A program made the position numbers and the translations under genes. A stretch of 64,000 nt of DNA from Prosopocoilus inquinatus (Eukaryota; Arthropoda; Insecta; Coleoptera; Lucanidae): assembly GCA_036172665.1 (NCBI GenBank), contig CM069876.1, positions 9,176,001 through 9,240,000 of the forward strand, written 5' to 3'. This document shows positions 11,156 to 21,509 of this stretch, piece by piece. The notes under the pieces were generated by a model, which was not told where the DNA came from, ran no database searches, and saw only the letters and a program-made list of their open reading frames with translations. Within the stretch, counting starts at the first letter, position 1, and every line of letters begins with the position of its first letter.

Positions 11156-11930
11156 AACAGATAAAATAGCGACATCTTACTATCGCTTTTTGACCTAACA
11201 TTGCAATAGGATAGACAAATTGAAGCCGGATTTGCTCCTAATAAGTCCCCCATGCAAGGTGACCATGCTTGCTGTGAAAGCGTAATGAAAGTTTTTAGAA
11301 AAATTTTGTGCAAATTGTTTTTGATTGCAGTGAAAACCTCGAGCAGCCTCTGTACAGCTGTTTCAGCCCTGGGCTTCTGGGGCTTCTTCAGCAGAGACGC
11401 AGCTCGACATTCCCACTGCAAACAAAAACGACTTGTCCAATTTATTCGCAATTGCGATGTAAGAGTGATGAACAGATAAAATAGCGACATCTTACTATCG
11501 CTGAAGAAGCCCCAAGCAGGGCTGAAACAGCTGTCCAGAGGCTGCTCGAGGTTCTCACTGCAATCAAAAACGATTTGCACAAAATTTTTCTAAAAACTTT
11601 CATTATGCTTGACAGAAAGCGAGAGCTGCCTTGCATGGGGGACTTATTAGGAGCAAATCCCGCTTCAATTTGTCTATCCTACTGCAATATCAGGTCAAAA
11701 AGTGATAGTAAGATGTCGCTATTTTATCTGTTCATCACTCTTACATCGCAATTGCGAATAAATTGGACAAGTCGTTTTTGTTTGCAGTGGGAATGTCGAG
11801 CTACGTATCGGCTGAAGAAGCCCTAAGCAGGGCTGAAACAGCTGGTCAGAGGCTGCTCGAGGTTTTCACTGCAATCAAAAACGATTTGCACAAAATTTTT
11901 CTAAAAAAATATATTTTTTTTAGGTAGGAA
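11156..11930. repeat. Foldback-family repeat, copy 1 (direct plus inverted units)
   Basis: One unit runs forward from AAAATAGCGACATCTTACTA (about 11163) to about 11475. A second forward unit starts and breaks off at CTATCGCT (about 11500). From there the sequence runs as the reverse complement of the same unit, through CCCCAAGCAGGGCTGAAACA, twice over, to about 11910. This is the same head-to-tail then head-to-head plan as at 48131-49225, but with about 5-10% difference between arms. It sits inside the long-TIR element at 10779-13253. Confidence 0.75.
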
Positions 11931-11954
11931 CAATTCATACTTCATATTATTATA

Positions 11955-12050
11955 CTTCTTCCTCACTGTCTTCATCTGGTACTTCTTCCTCTACTTCTTT
12001 TTCTTCTTCTTCTTCTTCTACCTCCTCTCCTTTTTTTTCGATGGATAAAT
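11955..12050. repeat. Pyrimidine-rich CTT/CCT low-complexity tract
   Basis: This is a run of TTCTTCTTC and CCTCCTCTCC. CCTCCTCTCCTTTTTTTTCG recurs at about 12163-12182, so the acidic tail-coding part of the neighbouring relic has been duplicated. On the minus strand it would encode mostly glutamate. Confidence 0.6.
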
Positions 12051-12068
12051 TTTCTCGGATGTATTTGA

Positions 12069-12565
12069 TTATAAGTAATCTAAAGAACTTATTTCATCAT
12101 CACCATCATCATCCTCGTCACCGATTTGTGTATTATTATTATTAGAACTGTTACTTCTTCTTCCTCCTCTCCTTTTTTTTCGGTGAAAAGGAAGAAGGTT
12201 AGAAGAATCAGCCTCAGGTGTAGCACTAAGGCATGATTTTCCACGACAATGACCACATATAGCATGACAGCATAACAGTCCCACTTTCGTGCATCCACAA
12301 TTAGCACCACAATTTTTCGCTACAGGTTTTAGAATATTATCTTTTATTACCCATCCCCATTGATGTGGATTTAATTCGCGGTTTAACCAAGTTTGTACTT
12401 TGTAGTATACTTGGTACAGATGTTGTGCGGCTGAAGCTGTGGGAGGTAGTAACAAAAATTTGACTGATGAATTTGATTTTGCGTTGCTCTACTGCAGTTA
12501 TCAATGGAAACTTCTGAGACTGGAGCTCCATACCTTGCCAAAATAAAACGTATTCTGTAATCCAT
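12069..12565 (-). pseudogene. Cysteine-rich transposon-associated protein, C-terminal relic
   Basis: Two minus-strand frames join across a frameshift near 12450. The first gives RIRFILARYGAPVSEVSIDN. The second gives LPPTASAAQHLYQVYYKVQT, NPHQWGWVIKDNILKPV, then the cysteine array GANCGCTKVGLLCCHAICGH followed by CRGKSC, and an acidic tail (DEDDDGDDE). From memory, this order of a PPT..A.QH..RVYYQVQ.WL block, a WGW block and a Cys-rich end is common in repetitive hypothetical proteins of arthropods. I cannot name the enzyme upstream. It may be the cargo or the own protein of the surrounding long-TIR element. Confidence 0.6.
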
Positions 12566-13309
12566 TATGACATTTGGGGAGCAATTTTCAATTTTGAATT
12601 TGGACAGAATTCATTTCAATCATCAAGCTTTACAATATTCTTTAAATTAATGAAAGAGAAAAATCTTTAGACAGAAGAAAATTTTCCAACGAGGTACTAG
12701 TGTACTAAAAGTTTGGCAGCAGGTGCTGAATCTAGTACAACACTAAGATCTGCAACAATCCTGATGAAGACAGATAAAAATAGTACTATGAGTGGGGAAT
12801 CATTGGGTACGTGACTCATGCTATTACAATGGAATGCCGAGTAACTACGTTCCAAGACACATTTTTAATAAATAGAATATTATCCATTCTCTAGTAAAAT
12901 GTTCACTCCATCCTCTAGAGACACTTTTGATATCTATTTAATGAGAATGTATTTCAGTTCGTACGTCTTATGAATTTAAGAGCGAGTTACGCTCCTGGTT
13001 TCATTCACAGCACTATACAGAGTAAACGGGTCATCGCACGTAAAAATGTATAAAAATTTTCTTGTGGGGAATTGTCTAATCTGTAATTCTTATAATAACT
13101 CGAATTGTTGTCAGACCAATGGGAAGCGAGATAATCACGAAAAACCATTTCTCTTTGACGTTTAACCTTGAATAACGGCTAAAGGTGTATACAAAAATTC
13201 AGCTAGGTTGGATTTTTTCGGAAGCTACCGCGTTTTTTAAACTTATTTTACTGGATAATAGGAACTAATGGTGCGATTGTGGGCATTATATTTAAAGATT
13301 TAAGGTCCG

Positions 13310-13461
13310 TAAACAGGAGCCTCCAAGATGCATCATTTGTCCGAGAAACAAAGACATCAACTTATTGTGCTAAATGTATGAAAGGCATGTGTCCCAAATA
13401 TATGCAAAACATTTGCGAAACTTGCTCAAATAGTATATCAGTTGAAGAGGAGGAAAATTAG
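13310..13461 (+). pseudogene. piggyBac-like transposase, C-terminal cysteine-rich domain
   Basis: Across a frameshift the plus strand reads PPRCIICPRNKD, then TSTYCAKCMKGMCPKYMQNI, then CETC and an acidic end (SVEEEEN, stop). A C..C..K...TXYXCXKCXXXXC pattern close to the protein end is typical of the zinc-binding C-terminus of piggyBac transposases. No catalytic part is present upstream, so this is only a 3' scrap just outside the long-TIR element that ends at 13253. Confidence 0.5.
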
Positions 13462-14729
13462 ACTTTTATTTCACTATACACATTTAAGATATTTCGATGT
13501 GTTCGGTAGCAGAATAATATCCACAATAAATACTAAATAAAAAATTGTTTTCTAACTTTTTGATTCTTTTTTAGTTATGGTTATACAATGCCTATTATTA
13601 TCAAGTTTTCATTTTCGAATATCATCCTACTACCCGTATTCACAAATATCAACACACCCTGTACAGTACGTTATTACTTTCAATTTCATTTTTAATTACA
13701 CCTGTTTATTATTTAGATAAATAGTAGGAGTAGTTGATTTAATTTAACTTTCCTACTTGTAAAATATAATGTTGATTCTTATTTGTTGAGTATTATGTTA
13801 ATTTCATTCTAAAATACTCTAAAATTATAATTCAAAAATTAATATTGCTTTTGTTTACCCGGGGAGTTTTTAACATCATCCAACGAAATGAAATGCCACA
13901 TAGATGCTTAAGGGTTAAATTTAAAATTTTTAGAAATTTTTCAGGAACTAACCTATCGCTTTAAAACACTGTCAACAAATTCTGGCTGCAGAGGAAATTG
14001 ACTTTTGTTAAAAAGTAAATATAAGTTAGATAAATCGCCGGCAGCGATGCAAATGTAAAGAAGAAACCGAATCTATTAAATAGAAGAAACCAGCGGTCGA
14101 TGCGGAAGCGTTCCCTATTTTTACCGATTGTAAAGACTGCTTATCTGAGACTTGTTTTGTTTTCATGAAAAATAATTTAAAGAAAATACAAAATTTTAAG
14201 TCTTATTCAAAAAGTACCTACCTATATCGTCCGCAGCAGGAGCAATCCGAGGTTTAGATTGAACCTTATCACTTTTTAGATCATTTACTTACACAAATTT
14301 ACGTAATTTTACTTGCAAAAAGGAACGCCAGAGTGTTGAAACGATTATGTCGTTGACTCTTCGATTCCAATAAAATTTAACGATCCGAACAGCGGATGTT
14401 TTATTTTTTATATATTTGTTTTAATTCTAAGTATTTTTATAGCCAATTTTGTTTTCTATTCATACCACGTTGTTGTACCTTATAACCTCTAACTTCAAAT
14501 TTTAATTTCTCGCACGTCCAATAATAAAATGTTTGGTAAACGTGCGCGTAATGGAAAAGACACAAATAAATTGCTTTTGAATAAAGCCGAGCTGATCGTA
14601 AAATTCTCATTAGCTTGTGTTACTATACTCATGACAATTTTCTACTTAACTAACAAAAGCGTAGCCTAATGTTTCGAGAAAGCAATCGGCTTTTTTTCGC
14701 AAATCAGTTAGTTTATTTTTCTTTTTATA
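13462..14729. other. AT-rich DNA without recognisable genes
   Basis: No ORF with family features and no clear inverted repeat. A CACCCTGTA motif near 13655 resembles a MITE end, but no partner was found. Confidence 0.4.
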
Positions 14730-16226
14730 CAGGGCATGCAAATAAGAAATCTCAGTATAAGTACAAGAAATGCTACCTTCTGCCGGTATTTTTTGGTGGC
14801 TACCGTATCACAGCCAAAAAAATTTAGAGGTACCATTTTTTTGAAACTGCTGAAATAAGCGAGAAAGAAATATTTAGCAAGGTTAACGACGCTTTCCTCT
14901 TGGTATGAACGCCCACCGACACTGCACCCGATCATCAACGCAGGGTTCGTAATAATAATCACTGATATCGTTTATTAATTATTTTATTTAAAATTTTAAT
15001 TCACTGGACAAAGTAATGTTACATTTATTTGTTTAACGATATCAACATCAACATCGATGAATAAATCTGAAAATTTATGCACCAGTTAGGCACGCGCGTT
15101 AAAAACGTTTTTCCTTCTTTTGCTAATGTCGTTGCTAGCTGTGAAAGTACACTTCGGGAAACAGAAAGTGGGACAGTAAACTTTCGTTAGTTTAAACCTT
15201 ACTTCTAAATTTCGGTAACTATGGTATACATTAAGTAAAATGATTAAACATTGCGTTTATAATTAAAAATTATAACGAACAAATACCTCGCACAAATAAA
15301 TCATACTAGTGTAATAGTTAGTTTTTATTTTACTTACAATTATTGCCAAGCGTAATAAAATGAAACAAAATAATAGTTATGCAGCCTTTCGATTGAATTA
15401 TTGAATGCAAATGTCCGGATATTGATTGAATTAAGATTTCTAATATACATATTCCACATCCAAAATGTCACATAGTTCTTCCAAAGGCTTCACTAATTCC
15501 ATTTGATTCACTGGTAGAAAATTGTACATTTCCGTTAGAAAGACGATACATTCTTAAGAACTCAATTTGAAAAGTTATTTCTGACGTTTACTGACGGTAA
15601 TAAATTAATTAGAAGGGTCACGACCGTCACCAAGGAAACTTCACACTATCAAAATAATCGTAAATTTCGTTATAAGACTTGTCCCGCTTTATGTTTCCGC
15701 AACTGTACTACTAACGGTCCATGGAAAAAATAAAAGTCAAGTTTTGATAAGTCTATTAAATATACATATGGAATGAGAAATTACAATTTATTAGTACCTC
15801 GCTTTTCACTTGTTCGGCAACAACGAATCACATGCGATATTCGCAGCTTCTTGAATTGAATTTTTAATTTGAAAATACTTAAACTTGTAATTACATACTT
15901 GGAGTGAAATTACGTTTATTTATTTTAATAAATCCATTCGCTTTGTGAACGCATTTAAAATGTTTTGATCGACCGGATGATTTACATCGTTCGTGCACAA
16001 GGTCAAGTTAAATACTGATCTCCTGGTAGTCATTGAACAGGCGGCCGCGAGAGTTAGACCTCCATCCACTCATTAGCTATGCCAGCAGTTCTCAAACGGT
16101 TGCCACTGCGATTTTCTCAAAAACTATTAACTTTTTGTTAAGGACGTACGAGTTCGATCGTTGCCATTTAAGGCGATGTATTGTAGTACAGGTTTAACTA
16201 TTTGCACCCAGTTAAAGAACACCGGG
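14730..16226 (-). mobile_element. Non-autonomous TIR element, copy A (with nested MITE)
   Basis: The left end is TA then CAGGGCATGCAAATA. The right end, read inward, is TA then CCCGGTGTTCTTTAACTGGG, then TGCAAATA. Copy B at 43959-44893 is its inverse-oriented relative and matches over nearly its whole length (for example GGTGGCTACCGTATCA, CTTAAACTTGTAATTAC, GCCAGCAGTTYTCAAACGGT). Without the nested 556-bp MITE and its extra TA this copy is 939 bp, against 935 bp for copy B. The 84-codon frame at 14708-14962 is element sequence and not a gene. Confidence 0.82.
15150..15705. mobile_element. MITE nested in element copy A
   Basis: Ends of about 27 bp: CACTTCGGGAAACAGAAAGT on the left and CAGTTGCGGAAACATAAAGC on the right read inward, both followed by GGGACA. 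TA flanks both sides (15148-15149, 15706-15707). The related element at 43959-44893 lacks this segment, which directly shows the insertion boundaries. It is mariner-like by ends and target, with no coding content. Confidence 0.85.
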
Positions 16227-16228
16227 TA

Positions 16229-16659
16229 CATCAAGAAATAGAAAGAAGCAGTTTATATACTACAGGATATGAAAAAAATTGAAAAACTTGATAAAGAACT
16301 TATTTCCTATAAATACGATAAACTAAAGAAACAAATTTTCGTGGACTTTAATCATTATATTTTGAAATATTTAGAAGTGAATCTGATTCGTTATTTTAAA
16401 GGCACGGTTCCTCTCGTTTTAATCTTTGTTTTGTCTTGTTTTGTTTTTCGTGTTTGATGTAACTACAAAAAGGACACCCACTTTCTCGGTAACCAAGAAA
16501 ATCTAACTTTGAACCAATGCAATACTCCCGTTTGTAAGTATCCTAAATAGACTGAGGCTATGATTGCGTGTTTCTAGTACCCCAAAGTTCAAAATAAACG
16601 TGCATTGGTCTACTGGTCCATCAGACAAACAATTTTTTTTTTGATAAATACCTAGGATA
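16229..16659. other. Unassigned DNA
   Basis: A 62-codon frame at 16269-16457 has no recognisable feature. I see nothing else here. Confidence 0.4.
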
Positions 16660-17265
16660 AGGTTATTTTTTCTAAAAAAAAATTGTTGCAGATCGTTCTT
16701 GGTTGCAGTAATAACTTCGAGCAACCTCTGTACAGCTGCTTCAGCTTTATTTGGGGCTTCTTCAGCAGAGACGTAGTTCGACATTTTCACTGCAAACTTG
16801 GAGGAGGCGTGTTTTTTGGGGTTTCATCCACAATTAACGGTTGAGAGACCACCCGTCGGATTCAGGTTTGAACTATATTCTGTAGCACGACAGCAATGAT
16901 GAGCTTATTTGTACGGTGTGTCAAAGCAGAATTTATTTTCAGTGTCTCGAGCATTTTTTGTTGTTGATCGTCGAGATAAATTTCTTGAAAAACTTGTGGA
17001 TGGCATCTGTACAATTGACTCTCCGAAAGTAAAACGTATCTTACAAGCATCTGTAGGCACGCAAATAACTGTATATTTTGTGTTTTGATTATAGCAACAG
17101 ATGAGAGAAAGTTAAGTTTTTTATTAATACGATCGCTTCTTGACCTGACATTGCCTGACAAAGCCCCAAGCAGGGCTGAAACAGCTGTACAGAGGCTGCC
17201 CGCGGTTTTCACTGCTATCAAAAACGATTTGCAACAAAATTTTTCAAATAAGTTATGTCATAGTA
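16660..17265. repeat. Foldback-family repeat, copy 2, enclosing foreign sequence
   Basis: A forward unit fragment lies at 16675-16800 (AACCTCTGTACAGCTGCTTC, GGGGCTTCTTCAGCAGAGAC). Near 17128-17153 the sequence resembles the forward unit again (CGCTTCTTGACCTGACATTG). It then flips to the inverse unit at 17158-17250 (AAGCCCCAAGCAGGGCTGAA to AACGATTTGCAACAAAATTT). The switch point matches the design of copies 1 and 4. Between the arms, 16805-17125 is unlike the family and contains an exon-like stretch. Confidence 0.6.
16862..17068 (-). pseudogene. Exon-like fragment between foldback arms, family unknown
   Basis: On the minus strand a splice-acceptor-like AAAATATACAG is followed by an open stretch of about 68 codons. 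It begins LFACLQMLVRYVLLSESQLY, continues RCHPQVFQEIYLDDQQQKML and NKLIIAVVLQ, and stops at 16862. The residue mix (Leu, Gln, Glu and Cys, balanced charge) is unlike the low-complexity frames usual in AT-rich noncoding DNA. No donor site is visible at the far end. It could be a host exon captured with part of its intron. I cannot name the protein, and it may be a chance frame. Confidence 0.3.
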
Positions 17266-18057
17266 ATACATATATTTAAGAAATTTAGAATTTAATAAAG
17301 TTTATGCATTCTCGGTATGTCTGTAAAACACGAGCATGTTTGTTTACGTTATGATATAATGGTTTGATAATATTGTAGAGGGATGCGTTTGGCCCAAGAT
17401 TACGATAGTCTTTGAGGGTTACCGTGAAGGGTAAACGTACGTATAAAGACATTAATGAGTAGGGCCTCGAGTATGGCTAAATGTTTAGAGGATATTTGAA
17501 AAAGCTGTCCGCGAAAAATTAGCGTGGAGGAGGCAATCGTTTATTACAGATGCGTTTTTGTGGTGGTCGCGGTGTGTTACCGGGAATGACCTAGAGGGTA
17601 CCTGCGGAATACGACCTCAGGTGGTATGTTCTGGCAGAAGTTATTCATGATGTTCAGAGTCCCTTTAAATTAGGGCGATACATCCTGTTTATTACACGAC
17701 AGTCATGCAGTTATGGAGAGTTAATATGGTAGCAGTATCATCCTGGTGGCGGTTGCCCGGGGCGTTAGCCAGAGGATGTTATTATGCATCAGCATATGGT
17801 ATCGTGGGGTTTATCGCGGTGACAAGCAGCACCAATGAATTGCACGATATCGGCAAGACAATTAGCTGTACCCTGTATTCATTGTGAATAGGAATTCAGT
17901 TGGTTGTATTTGTAACAATATGATAGCATTGAGCTATCCAAAACGGTCTGACATGATGATGTCGTTAGACCGTCACGGAGTGATGTTTGGCTCTCACGCA
18001 GTAGGTCACATCAACTGATCCTGAGAATGTATGCTGCACAGGTGATTGTCATAGTTA
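17266..18057. other. GC-richer stretch of unknown nature
   Basis: About 17370-18057 is visibly less AT-rich than its surroundings. The frame at 17705-17887 has no family feature. The 23-mer starting GATGTTCAGAGTCCC at 17649 recurs exactly at 19718. The stretch could be the 5' part of the exon candidate at 18058-18178 or an undescribed repeat. Confidence 0.35.
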
Positions 18058-18178
18058 ATGCATGCGAAGATAGGAAGCAAACGTGCGAGGATGGCTTTTC
18101 CAGTGTCCAGTATCATTGTGAGCGAGTTACAGCTTCTAGATTCGCCGTTGGAGTGGGCGGGCCCGGAAAAACAGCCCG
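18058..18178 (+). CDS. Candidate first coding exon with strong splice donor
   Basis: An in-frame stop (TAG, 18052-18054) precedes an ATG at 18058. A second ATG at 18091 has a good context (AGGATGG). From 18091 the peptide reads MAFPVSSIIVSELQLLDSPL, then EWAGPEKQP, and reaches a textbook donor CCCG|GTAAGTGAAG at 18179. The region is GC-richer than its flanks. No matching downstream exon was recognised in the following 3 kb, and I do not know the family. This is a hypothesis from start context, splice signal and composition only. Confidence 0.25.
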
Positions 18179-18180
18179 GT

Positions 18181-21100
18181 AAGTGAAGTGTTCCGTATTA
18201 CTGAAAACTCGTAGATAATTGAAATTAATCTCTGCCCACAATAATTGTATTTAAATTATTTCTTAAACCACAGTCTCCTGTACTATTTTAACTCGTAGAT
18301 GGTTACTTGTAATTTCCATGGTCCTTATCGAATTGGAACGAGATACCCAGAAGTTAAGACGTTTACCCTCAACGACTGTTGCAGTCAGTGAAGTGAGAAA
18401 GAAAGAACACAGAGAATGAAAAACCTAACAATGAGTGGATGTTTGATTGTCTGATAGTATTATTTGTTAATAATGTTTAAACCAAAAAAATCTAGCCAAC
18501 AATTATTTTAGTGTAAATTTTTAATATTCATAAACCTTCCGTTTTAGTATTCAATTTGCGCTAACCGGGAAGTTTTGAAATATACGCTAATGTAATTGTC
18601 CACAAATAGAAGTTCCTGGCAGCATATGCTTAAATAATGAAATTCCGCAATAGATTATGCATTTCTTTATCCACGATGTAGGTCGGTGGTATTATTTATA
18701 CCCGTGTCTCGTCGTATATCTAATACGATGTTGTTTTAGAACTTTCAAGCTCGGTGTAAATCTTTCATCAAGTTAAATCGGCTTTAGCTGCATAATTGAA
18801 ACGAATGAATCTAATAACCGGCGTTTCAGTTTCGAGATGGACTCTAATTCCCTCTAACATTATTAAGGATTTAAGACGTGTCATTAGTTTAATACGCGAT
18901 GGAAATATTAATGACTTCTTAATTTTTGGAACGTTAAAAAGCGCTCCGGTTGAACGCTGCATCTGGTATTTTATGGGGCAGGTTTTGTTTGGGTTCCCTT
19001 GTAACGCGTGTTGAAGAAGTTACGTGACTAATTTATAATGTCACATTCTTTTAATTTTCGTGAACGAATAATTAAAGGACGAAATTAAGTTTACATTCGT
19101 TGTGAATTGATTTTTCTGATAGCCTTGCATAATTATTATAATTTTAGATTAAGTACGGTCACATGATGGTAATAAATAAAATCTTCAGACCGAGATGCAG
19201 CCCAGGTTTTACTAGGGCGGATTTGTGCGTTGAGCTCATAACATTGTGTCTGAAAGACAGCTAACCATAAAATTAAGTATTATTATTATTCATTGAGAAC
19301 CGCTAGACCGAGAAATAGGTATTAAATACGTCGTAGGTAAGTTACTAACTTGGCGTGTCTGCTTGAAGAAGCCATTAAAGTACATTTACGTAGACACATT
19401 TTTATTTTGTGTAAGATTTCGTGTTAAGAAAGTCAACTATACAAAGAAACAAACAAGCTTTTTTCAAACAACAAATCCATATTCAATTTTCGTTACAAAT
19501 AATCAAACACCAGTTTTTAAGTAACACAATTGGTGTACTTGTAATTAACAGCCTTGGGAAATAAAAAAAAATGGTTATAACAGGTAAAAGAATGTTTATT
19601 AAATGTTATGTCTTTGCTACTGAAAGTTGTAAAACAGCACCTATTAAAGCAGGTAAAATTTTTTACAGTCCTGGAGATGTGAAGAACATTTATCTCAGAG
19701 AGTGATTGATTAAAAAGATGTTCAGAGTCCCTTTAAATTCATTTCCATATTAACAATGTTATTTACTTTTTTCCTCTTTCTCTTGATCTGAAGTGATTGT
19801 GTCCCATAATTACGTCGCTAGGCATTAGGTTTTAGAATAACTTTTTTTCGTGTCAAATTAATAAATTTCAATGGGGCTTATGAAGGCTAACGTAATGGTT
19901 TCAATTGTTAGGGCCTTATCTCTATACTGCTATTAACGTTCTATTTGTTAACGGTTAATAGCGTCCTAGTAGTCTGTTATCTTTTATAAATAAATACTAT
20001 TACACGGTTAAAGAAATTAAAAATTTTTATTTACAAGGTGTTGAAAAATTCGTTCGCCAAATTTGTAGGGCAAGTAAAGGAAGTTAAAATAAGACTTTTT
20101 GGTGTATAACTTAACTATAATTACTTTCTAACAATAAAAATGACTTAATATGATAACTTAAGCAAATTATTAGCATACCAAAAGGATATAATTAGTAAAC
20201 TTTTATTGTACAGGTTGTTGTAAAAAGTCACTATTTAGAGTGCAGGTAAAAATAATACACACGAGTGATACTTATAATGTGCTTATTACATTAACAATTT
20301 CACATTTAAAGTTACAAAGTTTCTTCATACATAAAAAAAATAAAATGTGTATTTATGTATGTCATATGTAATGAAATGAAAATGAATTAGGCTCTGAAAA
20401 ATCTGTTAATTTTGTTTGCTCTGTTGCTTATTATACATTTTTTGAATATACTATACTAGAATATTTTACTGTATTCGAGTTTTCTTCAGCATGCTGAATA
20501 ATATTATTTAAAGATTTAAAAGCTTCTCCAGTGGAATTAACTTATATTAACTCAGAGTTGGATCTTCAGCAATATCGTTTTCATTTACACTTTCAATTAA
20601 ATGAAATTTTCTACACCTTGTAGCAACAGTTGTAAATGTTGAATTAGTTTTGAAAAGATGAATAATTAGTAAAGCGCGAAATCAGTTTTCGTAATCTGAA
20701 AGTTTAATAACTCAATTCGAAACATTTTAATCATAACAAGGGAAAAGAATTGGGCCCACTTAGTATTGGACGCTTTTTACACGGAATGTACTGTTTACTT
20801 CTTTTACAACTCTCTTGCATCTAATTGTTATTGAGCGGGAGGAGAGGAGGCACACTGCGAGTGTTTGCAGTTGGTAGAAGTTATTATGGGCGGTAGTAAT
20901 ACACTCCGAATACTAAATTTTCGTACTGTTCGAGGAACAAGTGGGCCGATATCTTTTCCCTGATCATAACCGTATATAATAATGAGCAAGAATACGGAAA
21001 CAAATGAACGTTTCAAATACTAATCCGAAATATTAATCTCTATTCTGAATGAGATGCGGTTGTCGATGTTATAAGTAATGCGATTTCCGGTTTAACAGAA

Positions 21101-21509
21101 AGTCGCTTCAAGTTTAAAATTTTATATAGAAAACTCCGTACGTTACTAGATTTTTGATTTCCCCGTTCTATCCCTTGTATTGCTATCACCTTAATACGAT
21201 TACGTTAACTCCTTACTTACTCCACTTAAACGAAATCTGGTGGCAAGTTGCGCTCAAGAGTCAATCGCTGTCCCGAGCAAGTGTCTGAAGGAGAAAGGTG
21301 GGTATAACAATAAAGGTGCCAAGGAATTACTCCAGCTGATATGTGCACTATAAAACCGACTCCCAAGGATTTACAGCGTGCGCTGATATATCGAAACTAC
21401 TAGAAAATACTCGTTATTTTAGATTTTGTAACGAATTTAAATTAATACGGTTAGTATACAGTAGGATTAATAAGGGTTCCCTATACCCAAGTCAAATATT
21501 TTTGAGATA
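18181..21509. other. AT-rich DNA, no genes recognised
   Basis: If 18058-18178 is an exon, this is intron. The frames at 18796-19014 and 20828-21016 lack features. The 23-base match to 17649 lies at 19718-19740. Confidence 0.4.

Larger units (their letters stand above)
10779..13253. mobile_element. Long-TIR DNA element carrying a cysteine-rich protein relic
   Basis: Inverted arms of about 240-270 bp bound this segment. Outer ends are CAGTAAAGTAAG at 10779 and its inverse CTTATTTTACTG ending at 13253. Inside them both arms share CTTCCGAAAAAAT, CCTAGCTGAAT, AGAGAAATGGTTTTTCG and GATTATCTCGCTTCC. The right arm has a few indels relative to the left. TA precedes the left end and GA follows the right, so a TA target is possible but degraded. 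Inside lie the foldback repeat (11156-11930) and a minus-strand protein relic (12069-12565). The superfamily is not clear. Confidence 0.7.

Noticed and set aside
12089..12310. 73-codon minus frame overlapping the Cys-rich relic
   Set aside because: Wrong frame; the 128-codon frame holds the recognisable motifs.
14708..14962. 84-codon minus frame, with a similar 83-codon frame at 44647-44898
   Set aside because: The similarity between them is explained by two copies of one non-autonomous element (14730-16226 and 43959-44893); amino acids outside the shared block do not match and the frames overrun the element ends.
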